Assembly: GCA_964625145.1 (NCBI GenBank)
Contig: CAZVAQ010000010.1
Span: 1 to 40,834, forward strand
Length of the DNA stretch: 40,834 nt
From: CAYTRP01 sp964625145
GTDB taxonomy: Bacteria; Sumerlaeota; Sumerlaeia; SLMS01; JAHLLQ01
Reading direction: 5' to 3'
Made by a program: the position numbers and the translations under genes. Position 1 is the first letter of the stretch. Each line of letters starts with the position of its first letter. The notes beneath the pieces are model-generated. The model did no database searches, was not told the DNA's origin, and saw only the letters and a list, made by a program, of their open reading frames with translations. Positions 17,017 to 25,809 of this stretch are shown piece by piece.

Positions 17017-18546
17017 TCAAAGCCCCCCGGCGATCCACTGCCGGTGGCGGCCAAAGGCGCCACGCAGTTCCCGCGAAATTCCATCGTGCAGGTCCTGCAA
17101 GTCCGAGTAGATGCGGTGCGTCTCCTCGTCGGGTTCGCAGCGCGAGGACTCGTCGAGCTGCACCCACTCCGCCGCCAACCACGACAGGGGTACCCCGGGG
17201 TTCTCCTCCCGCTGCAGCATCCACCGCGCCTGCAGGGCCGCCCCCAACGCCGCCCCTTCCGGCTCGGTCGTACAGACCACCGGTGCCCCAAACACATCGG
17301 CACAGATCTGCCGCCAGACCGCGCTTCTGGATCCTCCGCCGGTCAGGCGCACCTCCGAAGCGGTGATTCCCAGCTCTCGAAGCCGCCGGAACCCATAGTT
17401 CAGGCCCAGCGTGGCGCCCTCCATGGCCGCGCGGCAGAAATGCCCCGGCGTCCCATTGTGCGTGTTGGACCCAAACCACACGCCGGTGCCGTCCGGGACG
17501 TCCGGTGTGCGCTCGCCCTCGAAGTACGGAATCAGGATCAAGCCGTCCGCTCCCGGGGGGACCGAATCCACGGCGGTGCCCAGTTGCGACGTGTTCATGC
17601 CGAATAGTCGGCGGACCAACTCCGTGGCCACCGTCACGTTCATCGTGCACAACAGGGGGAGCCAATTGCCCGTGCTGTCGCAGAAACCCGCGACCTCCCC
17701 CTTCGGATCCGTGACCGGCATGTTGCTGAAGGCATAGATGGTACCGGAGGTTCCCAGGCTAACTGTCAGGACGCCGGACCGGACATTGCCCGTGCCGATG
17801 GCGCCCATCATGTTGTCGCCCCCGCCGGCGGAGACGGGAATGCCGGGGGTGAGGCCGCCGAGTGCTTCGGCTGCTTCGGCCTTCAAGTTTCCGCACTTGT
17901 CATGTGATTCTATCAAGTTTGGTAGCTTGTCGGCCAGCCCGCCATCGATGGCTGCCAAGACCTTGGGGCTCCAGGAGCGACGACGAATATCCAGCAGGCC
18001 GGTCCCCGACGCGTCGCCACACTCCATCGCTTTGACGCCGGTCAGCCACCAATTCAGGTAATCGTGGGGGAGCAGGACCGTCGCCAGCCGCTCGAACGCC
18101 GCCGGGTCATTCTTCTTCATCCACAGGATCTTGGACGCGGTGAAGCCCGTCGGCAGAAGGTTGCCGACCAGCCTCTGGTACTCCTTCGGCCCGCCCACGG
18201 CCTGCATGATCTCGAAGCATTCCTCTGCCGTGGAGGTGTCGCACCACAGTTTTGCCGGGCGCAGCACCTCGCCATCCGGCCCCAGCGGCACGAAGCCGTG
18301 CTGCTGGCCGGAGACGCCGATGGCGGCAATGACCGCCGGGTCCACCTGGCTGTCATCAATGGCCTCGCGGAAAGCCTCCTTCAGCGCAGCGATCCACGTG
18401 TCGGGATGCTGCTCCTTGTGCCCCACGGGCAAATCTTCGATCAGGCCGTAGGCGGACGAGCCGCGGCCGATGACCTGGCCATCCTCGGTGACGAGCAGAA
18501 CCTTTGTGGATTGGGTGCCACTATCGACACCTGCAAAGACGCGCAT
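17017..18546 (-). CDS. xylB: Xylulokinase (FGGY carbohydrate kinase), 509 aa
   Basis: The N-terminal FGGY half starts FAGVDSGTQSTKVLLV (phosphate-binding loop) and includes IGVSGQQHGFVPLG and LWCDTSTAEEC, typical of xylulokinases (sugar-binding QHG and catalytic D of the AGGGDN segment). The C-terminal half has SLGTSGT, FEGERTPDVPD and RLTGGGSRSAVWRQICADVFGAPV. The length is standard. The enzyme phosphorylates D-xylulose to xylulose 5-phosphate. No xylA or xylose transporter is nearby; instead two lipoprotein genes lie upstream with 7 bp to the nearer. GGAG lies 10 nt before the start. Specificity among FGGY kinases is inferred. Confidence 0.9.
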   Translation of the reverse strand: MRVFAGVDSGTQSTKVLLVTEDGQVIGRGSSAYGLIEDLPVGHKEQHPDTWIAALKEAFREAIDDSQVDPAVIAAIGVSGQQHGFVPLGPDGEVLRPAKLWCDTSTAEECFEIMQAVGGPKEYQRLVGNLLPTGFTASKILWMKKNDPAAFERLATVLLPHDYLNWWLTGVKAMECGDASGTGLLDIRRRSWSPKVLAAIDGGLADKLPNLIESHDKCGNLKAEAAEALGGLTPGIPVSAGGGDNMMGAIGTGNVRSGVLTVSLGTSGTIYAFSNMPVTDPKGEVAGFCDSTGNWLPLLCTMNVTVATELVRRLFGMNTSQLGTAVDSVPPGADGLILIPYFEGERTPDVPDGTGVWFGSNTHNGTPGHFCRAAMEGATLGLNYGFRRLRELGITASEVRLTGGGSRSAVWRQICADVFGAPVVCTTEPEGAALGAALQARWMLQREENPGVPLSWLAAEWVQLDESSRCEPDEETHRIYSDLQDLHDGISRELRGAFGRHRQWIAGGL

Positions 18547-18553
18547 GGGGGGA

Positions 18554-19330
18554 TCACTCCGGGGTCACAAAGAAGGGACGCAGACGCGGGTGCGGAGGCT
18601 CCTGCTCGGCCGTGTCTTCCTTGACGGCTTCGGCTTCCTCTGCCGGTTCAGCCGTCGCCTCTTCGCTCGTCTTTGGCGCGGGCGGCGGCACTTCCTCGGC
18701 GATGGCGCGGCGTATGCGGTCTGACAACGGATTCAGCAACGACGTGTTCGCGGAGATGACCGCCTCGGTGAGCTCGCGTTTCATGAAGTCGGTGGACTCG
18801 CGAATCGTGATGCCCGTGCCACGGCCTCGCGTGATTCCGCGAAACAGCTCCTGTCCTGTCGCGCGATTGGAGAATGTGACATCCACCGCATAGATCGGCC
18901 TGCTGCCGTCGATCTCAAAGCGCACGCGGGTAAAGTCCAGCACGTAGCCACCACCCGTGGTGAGGGAATCGGGCAGGCTGTACATGTCGATGCCTTCCTG
19001 CTCTACACGGTCATCCAGCGCCGCGTAATCACTCTGGCTGATGGCAAACACTCCCGTGAACATGTTGCTGAATCGCGCGTGGGTCTCGTACTTCAGGGCC
19101 TCGCCATAGTGAACGTGGAACTTGCGCGGCCGCATGAAGCCGCCCACGTCGGTGGTGTAGCGCTTCTCCTCGAAACCATCGGGGAGCACGACGATGAGCG
19201 GCTCGGAGAACTTCTGCGGCGCGCCGTAGGGTGCGTGCGGTTGGAAACGAACCGACGAATGGCAGCCGCCGAGCACGGTGGCCAGCAGGCAGGCAATCAG
19301 CAGGAGAATCAATGGGCGCATGGTGTTCAT
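18554..19330 (-). CDS. Lipoprotein of unknown function, 258 aa
   Basis: The signal sequence ends in the lipobox LGGC (residues 20-23). The body (FSEPLIVVLPDGFEEKRYTTDV; YVLDFTRVRFEIDGSRPIYAVDVTFSN) suggests a beta-rich domain. The C-terminal 50 residues are a Pro/Glu/Ala-rich tail. I do not recognise the family. The start ATG at 19330 overlaps the stop of the preceding thioredoxin-like lipoprotein (ATGA); a second ATG lies at 19321. It is followed after 7 bp by xylB. It is probably anchored in the outer membrane. Confidence 0.8.
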   Translation of the reverse strand: MNTMRPLILLLIACLLATVLGGCHSSVRFQPHAPYGAPQKFSEPLIVVLPDGFEEKRYTTDVGGFMRPRKFHVHYGEALKYETHARFSNMFTGVFAISQSDYAALDDRVEQEGIDMYSLPDSLTTGGGYVLDFTRVRFEIDGSRPIYAVDVTFSNRATGQELFRGITRGRGTGITIRESTDFMKRELTEAVISANTSLLNPLSDRIRRAIAEEVPPPAPKTSEEATAEPAEEAEAVKEDTAEQEPPHPRLRPFFVTPE

Positions 19331-20001
19331 GGCTCGCGGATCATGTCGAATGCGCGGAAGCTGCCGGGCTTGCTTGGGCGCATGGTGGTCAGTGTCAATA
19401 TCTCTGTAAAGTCATAAAGGCCATTTCGGCTCTCGATGACTTCGCCGCCCTTGCCCACCACAATGCTCCACACCTGCGAGACGTTGGTGCTGTTGCGCGC
19501 GTCGAGGAGGCCAAACGCGCGTGCGGCCCAAGCCGACGGATCGTGCAGGATTCCCACGCCCAGACTGTGCTGGCCGGCCACGAACGCGTTGCGGCCGGGT
19601 TCGTCCATCGCGGTCACGAGCAGGATCTCAACCTGGTGGTTGGCCAGTTGTTGACGGTTGCGCGTCACCCATTCGTACACCGGTCGCGCTTGTGGATCAT
19701 CATGACCGGGAAAGAACAGGAAGACGACATTGCGGCTGGCGGTGGCCTCGCGTGTGGAGACCGCGTTGCCTTGTTGGTCGAAGAGGGAGAGCACCGGCAC
19801 TTCGTCGCCGAGCTTCACCGGCGAACTGCGCGGCTTGGCCTGCAGGTTTCGCTGGTCGACGCCTTCGATGGGATAGCGCGCGTTGCCTTGCGATCCGCTG
19901 TCCAGCGGACGCGCGCCGCACGCCACCAGAAACATCGATGGCAGCAGGGCCAGGACGAACAGTCGGGTAATCAGGCGAAGGAAGGAGGCTTGCGTTTTCA
20001 T
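19327..20001 (-). CDS. Thioredoxin-fold (AhpC/TSA-like) lipoprotein lacking redox cysteines, 224 aa
   Basis: The signal peptide ends in lipobox LVAC; this is the only cysteine in the protein. The body follows the AhpC/TSA pattern: VPVLSLFDQQGNAVSTREATA, then VVFLFFPGHDDPQARPVYEW where a peroxiredoxin has F-x-P-x3-T-x2-C. VEILLVTAMDE and LGVGILHDPSAWAARAFGLLD follow, and a late strand VWSIVVGKGGEVIE. With the peroxidatic Cys replaced, it cannot be a thiol peroxidase. It may be a structural or binding protein in the envelope. The start at 20001 is chosen over upstream in-frame codons because it opens the signal peptide. Confidence 0.78.
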   Translation of the reverse strand: MKTQASFLRLITRLFVLALLPSMFLVACGARPLDSGSQGNARYPIEGVDQRNLQAKPRSSPVKLGDEVPVLSLFDQQGNAVSTREATASRNVVFLFFPGHDDPQARPVYEWVTRNRQQLANHQVEILLVTAMDEPGRNAFVAGQHSLGVGILHDPSAWAARAFGLLDARNSTNVSQVWSIVVGKGGEVIESRNGLYDFTEILTLTTMRPSKPGSFRAFDMIREP

Positions 20002-20147
20002 GCCGCGAATCTGGGACATGTCCTGCCCGTGGCACAAGCGCCAATGGAGGGCCGTGGCCACGGCGGCAGATTCGTGAAGTGCAAAACAAGAGGAGGTGTG
20101 CGCCATGTGGCAAGCGCACACCCCGATTTATTCGCCGTTCTTGGAGG

Positions 20148-20636
20148 TCAGCGAACCTTGGCCCCCATCATGGCTCCGTTGACGCTGGGGAGGGGGATGT
20201 TGATCTTGCAGAATTGGTTGGGGGTCCGCCCGTCGTTGGGGGCGGGCCTTTCGGCCAGCTTTGCCAGAGTCCACTTCGAGAGGATCGAGATCGTCGCCTC
20301 GTGGACTTCGACCATGGCGGTGTGGAACGCGCACGTGGGCGCGGGGTGGTCGGTCATTCCCTCGCAGTAGTTGCCCACCAACAGCCCCTGACAGGCCTCG
20401 ACGATGTCGAGGAGACTGATGGACTCGGGAGAGCGGCTGAGGCTCACCCCGCCCAAGGATCCGCGGTGGGAGCGCAGAATGTTGGTTTTGACCAACATGC
20501 GCGTGATCTTGGCCATGTAGCTGGGCGAGGCGCCGATCTGTTCGGCGATCTCGCGGGGTGGGACAGGTTCTGTACCGCCGTAATGAACGAGGTAGATGAG
20601 AGCCTTGAGAGCAGATTCGGAGGTTTGGGTGAGCAT
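20148..20636 (-). CDS. Rrf2-family transcriptional regulator, 162 aa
   Basis: An N-terminal winged helix (LTQTSESALKALIYLVHYGG; IGASPSYMAKITRMLVKTNILRS) with the GSLGGVSLSR wing is standard Rrf2. Three cysteines (C82, C91, C102) lie in the region that binds an Fe-S cluster in IscR and NsrR, so a redox, NO or iron-sulfur sensor is likely. Spacing differs from classical NsrR and IscR. The ATG at 20636 has GAGG 9 nt upstream; a GTG at 20645 is an alternative. The 30-residue C-terminal tail is unusual in being basic and Pro/Asn-rich. Targets may include the lipoprotein genes downstream or its own promoter. Confidence 0.9.
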   Translation of the reverse strand: MLTQTSESALKALIYLVHYGGTEPVPPREIAEQIGASPSYMAKITRMLVKTNILRSHRGSLGGVSLSRSPESISLLDIVEACQGLLVGNYCEGMTDHPAPTCAFHTAMVEVHEATISILSKWTLAKLAERPAPNDGRTPNQFCKINIPLPSVNGAMMGAKVR

Positions 20637-20663
20637 TGGCGGCACTCCTCAGTATTTAGACAA

Positions 20664-20680
20664 CCCTTATCCCCCTTATC
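20664..20680 (-). promoter_or_regulatory. Tandem GATAAGGG direct repeat upstream of Rrf2 gene
   Basis: Read on the minus strand, GATAAGGG occurs twice with a 9-bp period, 28 bp before the Rrf2 start. A TTGACC hexamer lies a little upstream (17 bp before the second ATAAGG). It may be an autoregulatory site, but it lacks the dyad of typical Rrf2 operators. Confidence 0.35.
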
Positions 20681-20769
20681 ACACCCCGGTCAAGGCCTCT
20701 TTGCCCTTCATGCGCCAAAAAACACCCTTGTTGTCGGAGATGGGCGCCCTCAAGGCCCATCAGGCCCCT

Positions 20770-22089
20770 CTATCCCCCCTTCAGTCGCTCCCGGCGCACC
20801 CGTTCGATGGCTTCCTCCCGGGTGCTGACCTCCTCATTGAGTTGCCATTCGCGCACCTGCTCCAGGATCCCGCCAAACTGCGGGCCGGGTGTCAGGCCCA
20901 GGTCAATGAGGTCGCGGCCCGTCACCAGCACTGGCGGCAGCCCCGGCTCTTCGGCTTTTGAGCGGGCCCTACCCAAGGCGCTTCTCACCAGCTCCAAGGC
21001 CGACAGGTCACCGTGGGAAGCCAGACTGTCCGCCCGGTGCACCGCCAGATCGGACTCGATCGTTTCGGCGGCGATGAAGCGCGCCATGGTGGACTTGTTC
21101 CATTGCCGGGCAGTGAGGAACCGCATGTGGCGCTCCACGACGGAGGCGACCTGCCCGGCAAAGACCTGGGGGAATCGCAGGCGGCGGCAGATCTCCAGCG
21201 CCATCTGCGCCCCCACTTTGTCGTGCTGGTAGAAGGAGATGCGCCCCGCCTCGTCCTCGCTGAATGTCACCGGCTTGCCGACGTCATGCAGCAATGTCGC
21301 CCACACGTTGAGCGGGGTGCGCGGTTCCACCTTCTCGACCGCCAGCAGTGTGTGGATGAACACGTCACCCTCGGGATGATACTGGCGCCCTTGGCGCACG
21401 CCCCTCATGGCCGAAACTTCGGGCAGGACGATGGGGAGGATGCCCGCTTCCTCCAGAAGTCGCAGTGCGCGCCCGGCGCTATCTCCCGTGAGCATGCGCG
21501 TCAGTTCGTCGCGGATGCGCTCGGCGCTGATGGCCTTCACGCTGGGGGCGTGCTGGCACAGGGCGGCCCAAGTGTTCTCCTCGATGTGCAGGCCGTAGGC
21601 GGCGGCAAACCGAATCGCCCGCAACAGGCGCAGGGCGTCCTCTTCAAAGCGCCGGTGCGGGTCCCCCACCGCCCGGAGCAGGCGCGCGTCCAGATCCTGC
21701 CGGCCGCCGACCAGATCTACCACATGGTGGGAGAATGGGTCATAATACAGGGCGTTGACGGTGAAATCCCGGCGATGGGCGTCTTGGGTGATATCGCCGT
21801 AGGCCACCGAATCAGGGCGGCGGCGGTCGGAATAGGTTCCCTCGCTGCGAAAGGTGGTGACTTCAAAGGTGTGGCCTTCGAGCCGAACGAGCGTGACGCC
21901 AAAACTGGCACCGACATAGCGAGCGGCGGGGAATAGGTTGGCAACCTCATCGGGGCGGGCGCTGGTGGCTATGTCGATGTCTTTCAGAGGTCTACCCAGC
22001 AGCAGATCGCGCACACAGCCCCCGACCCACCAGGCCTCATGACCGGCTTGGCGAAGTTTTGTGAGGAGATGTTGGGCCTGCTGCACCAT
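20770..22089 (-). CDS. cca: CCA tRNA nucleotidyltransferase (class II, with HD domain), 439 aa
   Basis: The head domain has GGCVRDLLLGRPLKDIDIATS, giving the GG-x-VRD and catalytic D-x-D motifs. RRDFTVNALYYD and RFEEDALRLLRAIRFAA follow. An HD domain (TLLHDVGKPVTFSEDE, FYQHDKVGA) lies in the C-terminal half. The enzyme adds or repairs the 3' CCA of tRNA; the HD part gives phosphodiesterase activity in some members. A poly(A) polymerase of the same family cannot be fully excluded. The ATG at 22089 is preferred since the upstream frame continues without homology. It is divergent from the ECF sigma gene. Confidence 0.93.
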   Translation of the reverse strand: MVQQAQHLLTKLRQAGHEAWWVGGCVRDLLLGRPLKDIDIATSARPDEVANLFPAARYVGASFGVTLVRLEGHTFEVTTFRSEGTYSDRRRPDSVAYGDITQDAHRRDFTVNALYYDPFSHHVVDLVGGRQDLDARLLRAVGDPHRRFEEDALRLLRAIRFAAAYGLHIEENTWAALCQHAPSVKAISAERIRDELTRMLTGDSAGRALRLLEEAGILPIVLPEVSAMRGVRQGRQYHPEGDVFIHTLLAVEKVEPRTPLNVWATLLHDVGKPVTFSEDEAGRISFYQHDKVGAQMALEICRRLRFPQVFAGQVASVVERHMRFLTARQWNKSTMARFIAAETIESDLAVHRADSLASHGDLSALELVRSALGRARSKAEEPGLPPVLVTGRDLIDLGLTPGPQFGGILEQVREWQLNEEVSTREEAIERVRRERLKGG

Positions 22090-22297
22090 AGTCCTACCTT
22101 GACCCTGACGCGTGTTGGGCTGTCCTTGCCCTCCCACCCGGTTCCTCCGGGCCTCGGGATGCGAGTCTGCCAAACCGGGTCGGGGGCGGACAATCTGGAC
22201 TTCCACTTGCGGGAGGTCTGTACAGTGGGGCAGAAGTGGGTCAAAGTTGCCCGGTACGATTTGGGCGCGATATCTGGGAACATGGCGACTCTTGAAA

Positions 22298-22933
22298 ATG
22301 TCTGAACCCGTGACACCCCCGGCCGGTGCGGCCCTGCTGTTGGAAACCGAACAGCAGCTTGTCCGGCAGGCGCAGAGTGGTGACGAATCGGCCTTGGAAG
22401 CCCTGCTTTCGGCTCACCAGGACATCGTCTACCGCACGGCGCTTCGTTTCCTCGGGGGGCGTGAAGAAGCGGCGTTTGAATTGGCTCAAGAGGTCCTGAT
22501 CAGTGCATTTCGGCATATCAAGAGATTCCGGGGCGAGAGCCGCTTCAGCACATGGCTGTACCGCATCACGTCGAACCTGGCGAAGAACCGCTTCGTCGTC
22601 GAGAACCGCGAACGCGCCCGCTTCACCAGCCTGGAAGCTCCACGATCCAACGAGAGTGGAGAAGACGCCCCGCGGGATTGGGCAGATGGCCAACGCGACG
22701 TGCGGGCCGTGGCATCCGACCGCGAGAAGGTCGCCCTGCTCGTGCAGCGGCTGGAGGATCTGGAGCCGGAATGGCGGGAGGTGTTGGTGCTGAGGTTCTT
22801 CGAGGACATGTCCTACGAGGAGATCGCCGAAGCCTTGGTGGTCCCGGTGGGGACCGTGAAGTCACGACTCAATCGCGCCCGGCGCGCCCTGCGTGAAGCC
22901 ATGGGCGATGTGCTACTGGAAGGTATGGAATGA
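22298..22933 (+). CDS. ECF (RpoE-like) RNA polymerase sigma factor, 211 aa
   Basis: Sigma region 2 is clear (ALLSAHQDIVYRTALRFLG; AQEVLISAFRHIKRFRGESRFSTWL, with YRITSNLAKNRF). Region 4 has LEPEWREVLVLRFFEDMSYEEIAEALVVPVGTVKSRLNRARRAL. The linker between them is acidic and non-conserved. The gene overlaps the anti-sigma start by ATGA, the usual cognate-pair layout. No strong ribosome-binding site precedes the ATG at 22298. A tiny frame from 22282 (MATLENV, stop at 22303-22305) overlaps the start and could couple translation. Confidence 0.94.
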   Translation: MSEPVTPPAGAALLLETEQQLVRQAQSGDESALEALLSAHQDIVYRTALRFLGGREEAAFELAQEVLISAFRHIKRFRGESRFSTWLYRITSNLAKNRFVVENRERARFTSLEAPRSNESGEDAPRDWADGQRDVRAVASDREKVALLVQRLEDLEPEWREVLVLRFFEDMSYEEIAEALVVPVGTVKSRLNRARRALREAMGDVLLEGME

Positions 22934-24693
22934 GCAGGCATCGATTCAATGAACTGGTCGAGGATTACGCTCTGGGCGAACTGGATGACGCCTCGGAGCA
23001 GGAGTTCCACGACTTGATCGAGCAGGACGAGGAGCTGGCCCGTGAGGCGCGCCAAACGCGCGAAATGGTACGGCTGGCCCGTCTGGCCCCGAAGGCTGCT
23101 GCTCCGGCAGGCTTGCTCCATGGTGCCTTGGCCAAGGCCCGCGCGCAGGCCACCGACGCCACCCCCTCGGTCGATACCACCCCCTCGGCGAATGTGATCC
23201 TGATCCCTTCCGGCGATGGCAGGGTGCGGCGCATCCCGATTCACACGGCGGACGCGGATGCGCTCGTGGCGCAAGCCGACCCCCAGCTCCGCCACTCCTG
23301 GCGGAACCTGAATTGGGGGCTGGTCGCAGCGGCGCTGGCTGCCGTGGTGGTTGGCGGTTTGGTGGCCGTGGAACTGGGCCCGTCATTGATGGGTGATCGC
23401 GCGCCCCAAGCCTCCACCGAGCAGGAGAAGATATACCTGGCCAACTCCACGGTATATGAGACAGGCCTGCCGGCAACCCCGTCGCCCAATGCCGCGCGTC
23501 CTCCAATTGACCGTGGCGAGTCGCGGGTGGGTTTCGCGGCCAGTCTGGGGCGGGAGCGTTCAGAGCTCTTTGCACGGCAACAAACTGAAGCGGGAGCCAC
23601 CGAGGCGGCGACTCTTGAACAGGAAGCCGATGCGCATCTTTACGATCGGCCTGCCATTGCGGGTGCTTTTGGGCCGGTTGACGATTCGGCGACCGCGCCG
23701 TTTGGCACAGATGCCGATCTGGAGGCAGGTCTTCATCTCGCCGCCGGGCAGGTGGATACGGTTGAAATGAATTTCGCCGCCTCGGAACCTGCGCCGGAAG
23801 CTGGTTTCGGTGTTCCCGCCTTTTCCGATGAGCAAGAACCGGCAATGATGGCGATGGTTGGCCCATCACCGGATGCAGCAACTTGGGAGCAGCCCGCACG
23901 GCCGATGGCGGCGCGTCTTGCCGCTGAAGCACCGGCCGAGGTTACTTCGGCCGTGGACCGTTTCGAGCAATTGGTTGCCCAGCAGACCAAGACCACGGAT
24001 CCGGCTGGCGGAGAGTCAGTCGTGGCAGATGTGGCCGTGGTTCCGACTCCTCATGTGCTTACGCCTGTTGAGGTCGAGTTCCTGCTGGCGCAGGCGCTGG
24101 CCACTGGTGGCAGCGAGGCCAAGCCGCTGGGCGTGGGGTTTGCCCCCCTCGTTCCGGAGGCGCGAGTGGATGGTTCGCGCGCGCAGTTGACCCTGTCTTT
24201 CCCCGACCGCCGGGCCTATGAGTCCTTCCTTAGCCGCCTGGAAGTCACGCCCGTCGTGGCGATGACGGGTTCTTCCGCGCTGGCAGAGTCCACCACCGGG
24301 TTCGATTCCCGCCGGACCACCGTCAGTCGCGGCGAAATAGTACGCGCGCCACAAAACGGCCGGAATCTCCCTTCACCCGTCACGGGCTTGACGGCCACTT
24401 CGCCCACGCCGGCGTCTTCCGCGCCGGGTGGCCAGCCCAGCCGGGCATCGACGGCGAGTGAGTGGAGGTTGGCCGAGGGGCAGGAGCAGGCCCGCGATGA
24501 CGCGCAAGTTCTTACATCCAATGGTGTGGAAGTTGGCAAGCCTCTTGACCTCACGCGCTATCGTCTGCATCTGACCACCGACGTTCAGACCGGGCAGGTG
24601 CGAGTCACTGTCAGCCCCCTTCAACCGGGAGAGACTGCGCCGGCCGCTTCGCCGTCGCGGACTCCCTCGGCACCGCCGGGGGCCAGACGCTAG
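22930..24693 (+). CDS. Membrane anti-sigma factor-like protein, 587 aa
   Basis: The N-terminal 60 residues (FNELVEDYALGELDDASEQEFH; LIEQDEELAREARQTREMVRLA) match the anti-sigma domain that wraps the ECF factor, without the zinc-binding HxxxCxxC. A single transmembrane helix lies at about 129-150 (LVAAALAAVVVGGLVAVELG). The 430-residue extracytoplasmic part is Ala/Pro/Glu-rich and low in recognisable domains, except a compact segment near 365-440 (LTPVEVEFLLAQALATGG; QLTLSFPDRRAYESFLSRLEV). It probably holds the ECF factor at the membrane until a stress signal. The long periplasmic region is unusual. Confidence 0.83.
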   Translation: MSRHRFNELVEDYALGELDDASEQEFHDLIEQDEELAREARQTREMVRLARLAPKAAAPAGLLHGALAKARAQATDATPSVDTTPSANVILIPSGDGRVRRIPIHTADADALVAQADPQLRHSWRNLNWGLVAAALAAVVVGGLVAVELGPSLMGDRAPQASTEQEKIYLANSTVYETGLPATPSPNAARPPIDRGESRVGFAASLGRERSELFARQQTEAGATEAATLEQEADAHLYDRPAIAGAFGPVDDSATAPFGTDADLEAGLHLAAGQVDTVEMNFAASEPAPEAGFGVPAFSDEQEPAMMAMVGPSPDAATWEQPARPMAARLAAEAPAEVTSAVDRFEQLVAQQTKTTDPAGGESVVADVAVVPTPHVLTPVEVEFLLAQALATGGSEAKPLGVGFAPLVPEARVDGSRAQLTLSFPDRRAYESFLSRLEVTPVVAMTGSSALAESTTGFDSRRTTVSRGEIVRAPQNGRNLPSPVTGLTATSPTPASSAPGGQPSRASTASEWRLAEGQEQARDDAQVLTSNGVEVGKPLDLTRYRLHLTTDVQTGQVRVTVSPLQPGETAPAASPSRTPSAPPGARR

Positions 24694-24748
24694 AGTGTGC
24701 AGCCGCCGGACCTGGAAGTGGGATCCAACGAGATCGAGTGGATAAGTC

Positions 24749-25534
24749 ATGGCAAGGCCAGCGCAACTCGTCTACACCGGAAAGCTCGCCCATCAGGATT
24801 CGACCCAGCAGCGGGTGGTCATCGCGCACAGCGATGACGGCCTGCCTTTGGGGTGGGTTCTGCTCTTTGGCGGGCGGAACTATTGGGAGCCCGGCGATCA
24901 CGTGGATGATCGCGGGGGCGCCACGGGTGTGCGCGACAGCTTTGAGACGCCGCTGGAAGTTGCCGAGGCGCGGCTGCGTCAGGCGTTGGACGCCGTCTCC
25001 GATTACGAGCCCATGTGGGTCTGGTTTGCCGGGTTGGAAATGCTTCACCGCCGGTTGCAGGCCAGGGGGCCGCACGGGTTCCTGCATGTGGAGGCGGCTT
25101 GGATGATCTCCGACCCCTCCTTCCGGCGGGTGGCGGGGCAGGCGATTCCCTACGCCGAGAACCTGGTGAATCTGGTGTCGCATAATCGTGGCAGCGAGAT
25201 TGTGCGTGCCTTGGGGCCTCTGGAGCAGGTGTGCCCTTTTGTTCCTCACGGCCGGATCGAGGACCGGGCGCGCTTCGCCCGGATGAAGAAAGTGACAGAA
25301 AAAGATCCGGCGGTGCTTGCGGTGACGCTGATGGGCGGTGTGCCTCCGGGGGACCCTTCGCGTTTCGAGCGTCTGGTGGCGGATCAATACGGGGAGCTAT
25401 TTTCCCATTTAGAGACACTTCGTTATCCAGTCTTTCCCGAGTCGAAACTTGGAATTTCCGGCAGTTCGACGACGATTCACAAGGAAGTCCAGTCGGGCTT
25501 GTTTGGCAAGTTGCGCGGGTTGTTCAGTCGGTGA
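24749..25534 (+). CDS. Unrecognised soluble protein, 261 aa
   Basis: I do not recognise the family. The protein starts MARPAQLVYTGKLAHQDST; it contains LPLGWVLLFGGRNYWEPGDH, MWVWFAGLEMLHRRLQARG and a C-terminal basic tail (LFGKLRGLFSR). No signal peptide, membrane helix or metal motif is evident. It follows the anti-sigma gene after 55 bp and ends in a strong terminator, so it may be the last gene of the sigma operon or its own unit. Confidence 0.7.
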   Translation: MARPAQLVYTGKLAHQDSTQQRVVIAHSDDGLPLGWVLLFGGRNYWEPGDHVDDRGGATGVRDSFETPLEVAEARLRQALDAVSDYEPMWVWFAGLEMLHRRLQARGPHGFLHVEAAWMISDPSFRRVAGQAIPYAENLVNLVSHNRGSEIVRALGPLEQVCPFVPHGRIEDRARFARMKKVTEKDPAVLAVTLMGGVPPGDPSRFERLVADQYGELFSHLETLRYPVFPESKLGISGSSTTIHKEVQSGLFGKLRGLFSR

Positions 25535-25558
25535 TTTCTTTATATCACTGATTTTATT
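25528..25558 (+). terminator. Rho-independent terminator after the 261-aa gene
   Basis: TCGGTGAT (25528-25535) pairs with ATCACTGA (25544-25551) around an 8-nt loop, with one G-U pair, then TTTTATT. The stem includes the stop codon (25532-25534). Confidence 0.75.
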
Positions 25559-25809
25559 GGACTTGAAAACTTCCTTTCTCTCTTCTCTTTCCAAGTTCCA
25601 TTTTATCAATACTCTTCGCGAAAATCGCGACATTCCCAAACAAATTGTCTTGAATCGCGCACCCTTCTCGGCTAGACGCTCTAATTAGGCTGTCTGGAAA
25701 AGGGCGTGATTCCTGGGGAGAAATCACTGCCGCCGACCGAGGGCCGATGGGCGCGCCAGATGACATTGGGGAGCCCGGATTTCAGAGACAGATTGGGGGA
25801 TGTGCGGCC
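25559..25809. other. A+T-rich intergenic region
   Basis: About 250 bp of unusually A+T-rich sequence with pyrimidine-rich runs (25570-25600) and no gene. It contains the palindrome TCGCGAAAATCGCGA and a weak TTGAAT/TAGACG pair with 17-bp spacing upstream of the next gene. It may be the promoter region of the DUF3276 gene. Confidence 0.45.

Noticed and set aside
15346..17607. A 753-aa plus-strand open frame
   Set aside because: It lies opposite the TolC-like, FlgT-like and xylulokinase genes and reads as composition-driven antisense; those minus-strand genes carry real motifs.
24295..24320. A second T-arm-like sequence (GGGTTCGATTCCC)
   Set aside because: It lies in the anti-sigma coding region with no cloverleaf around it.
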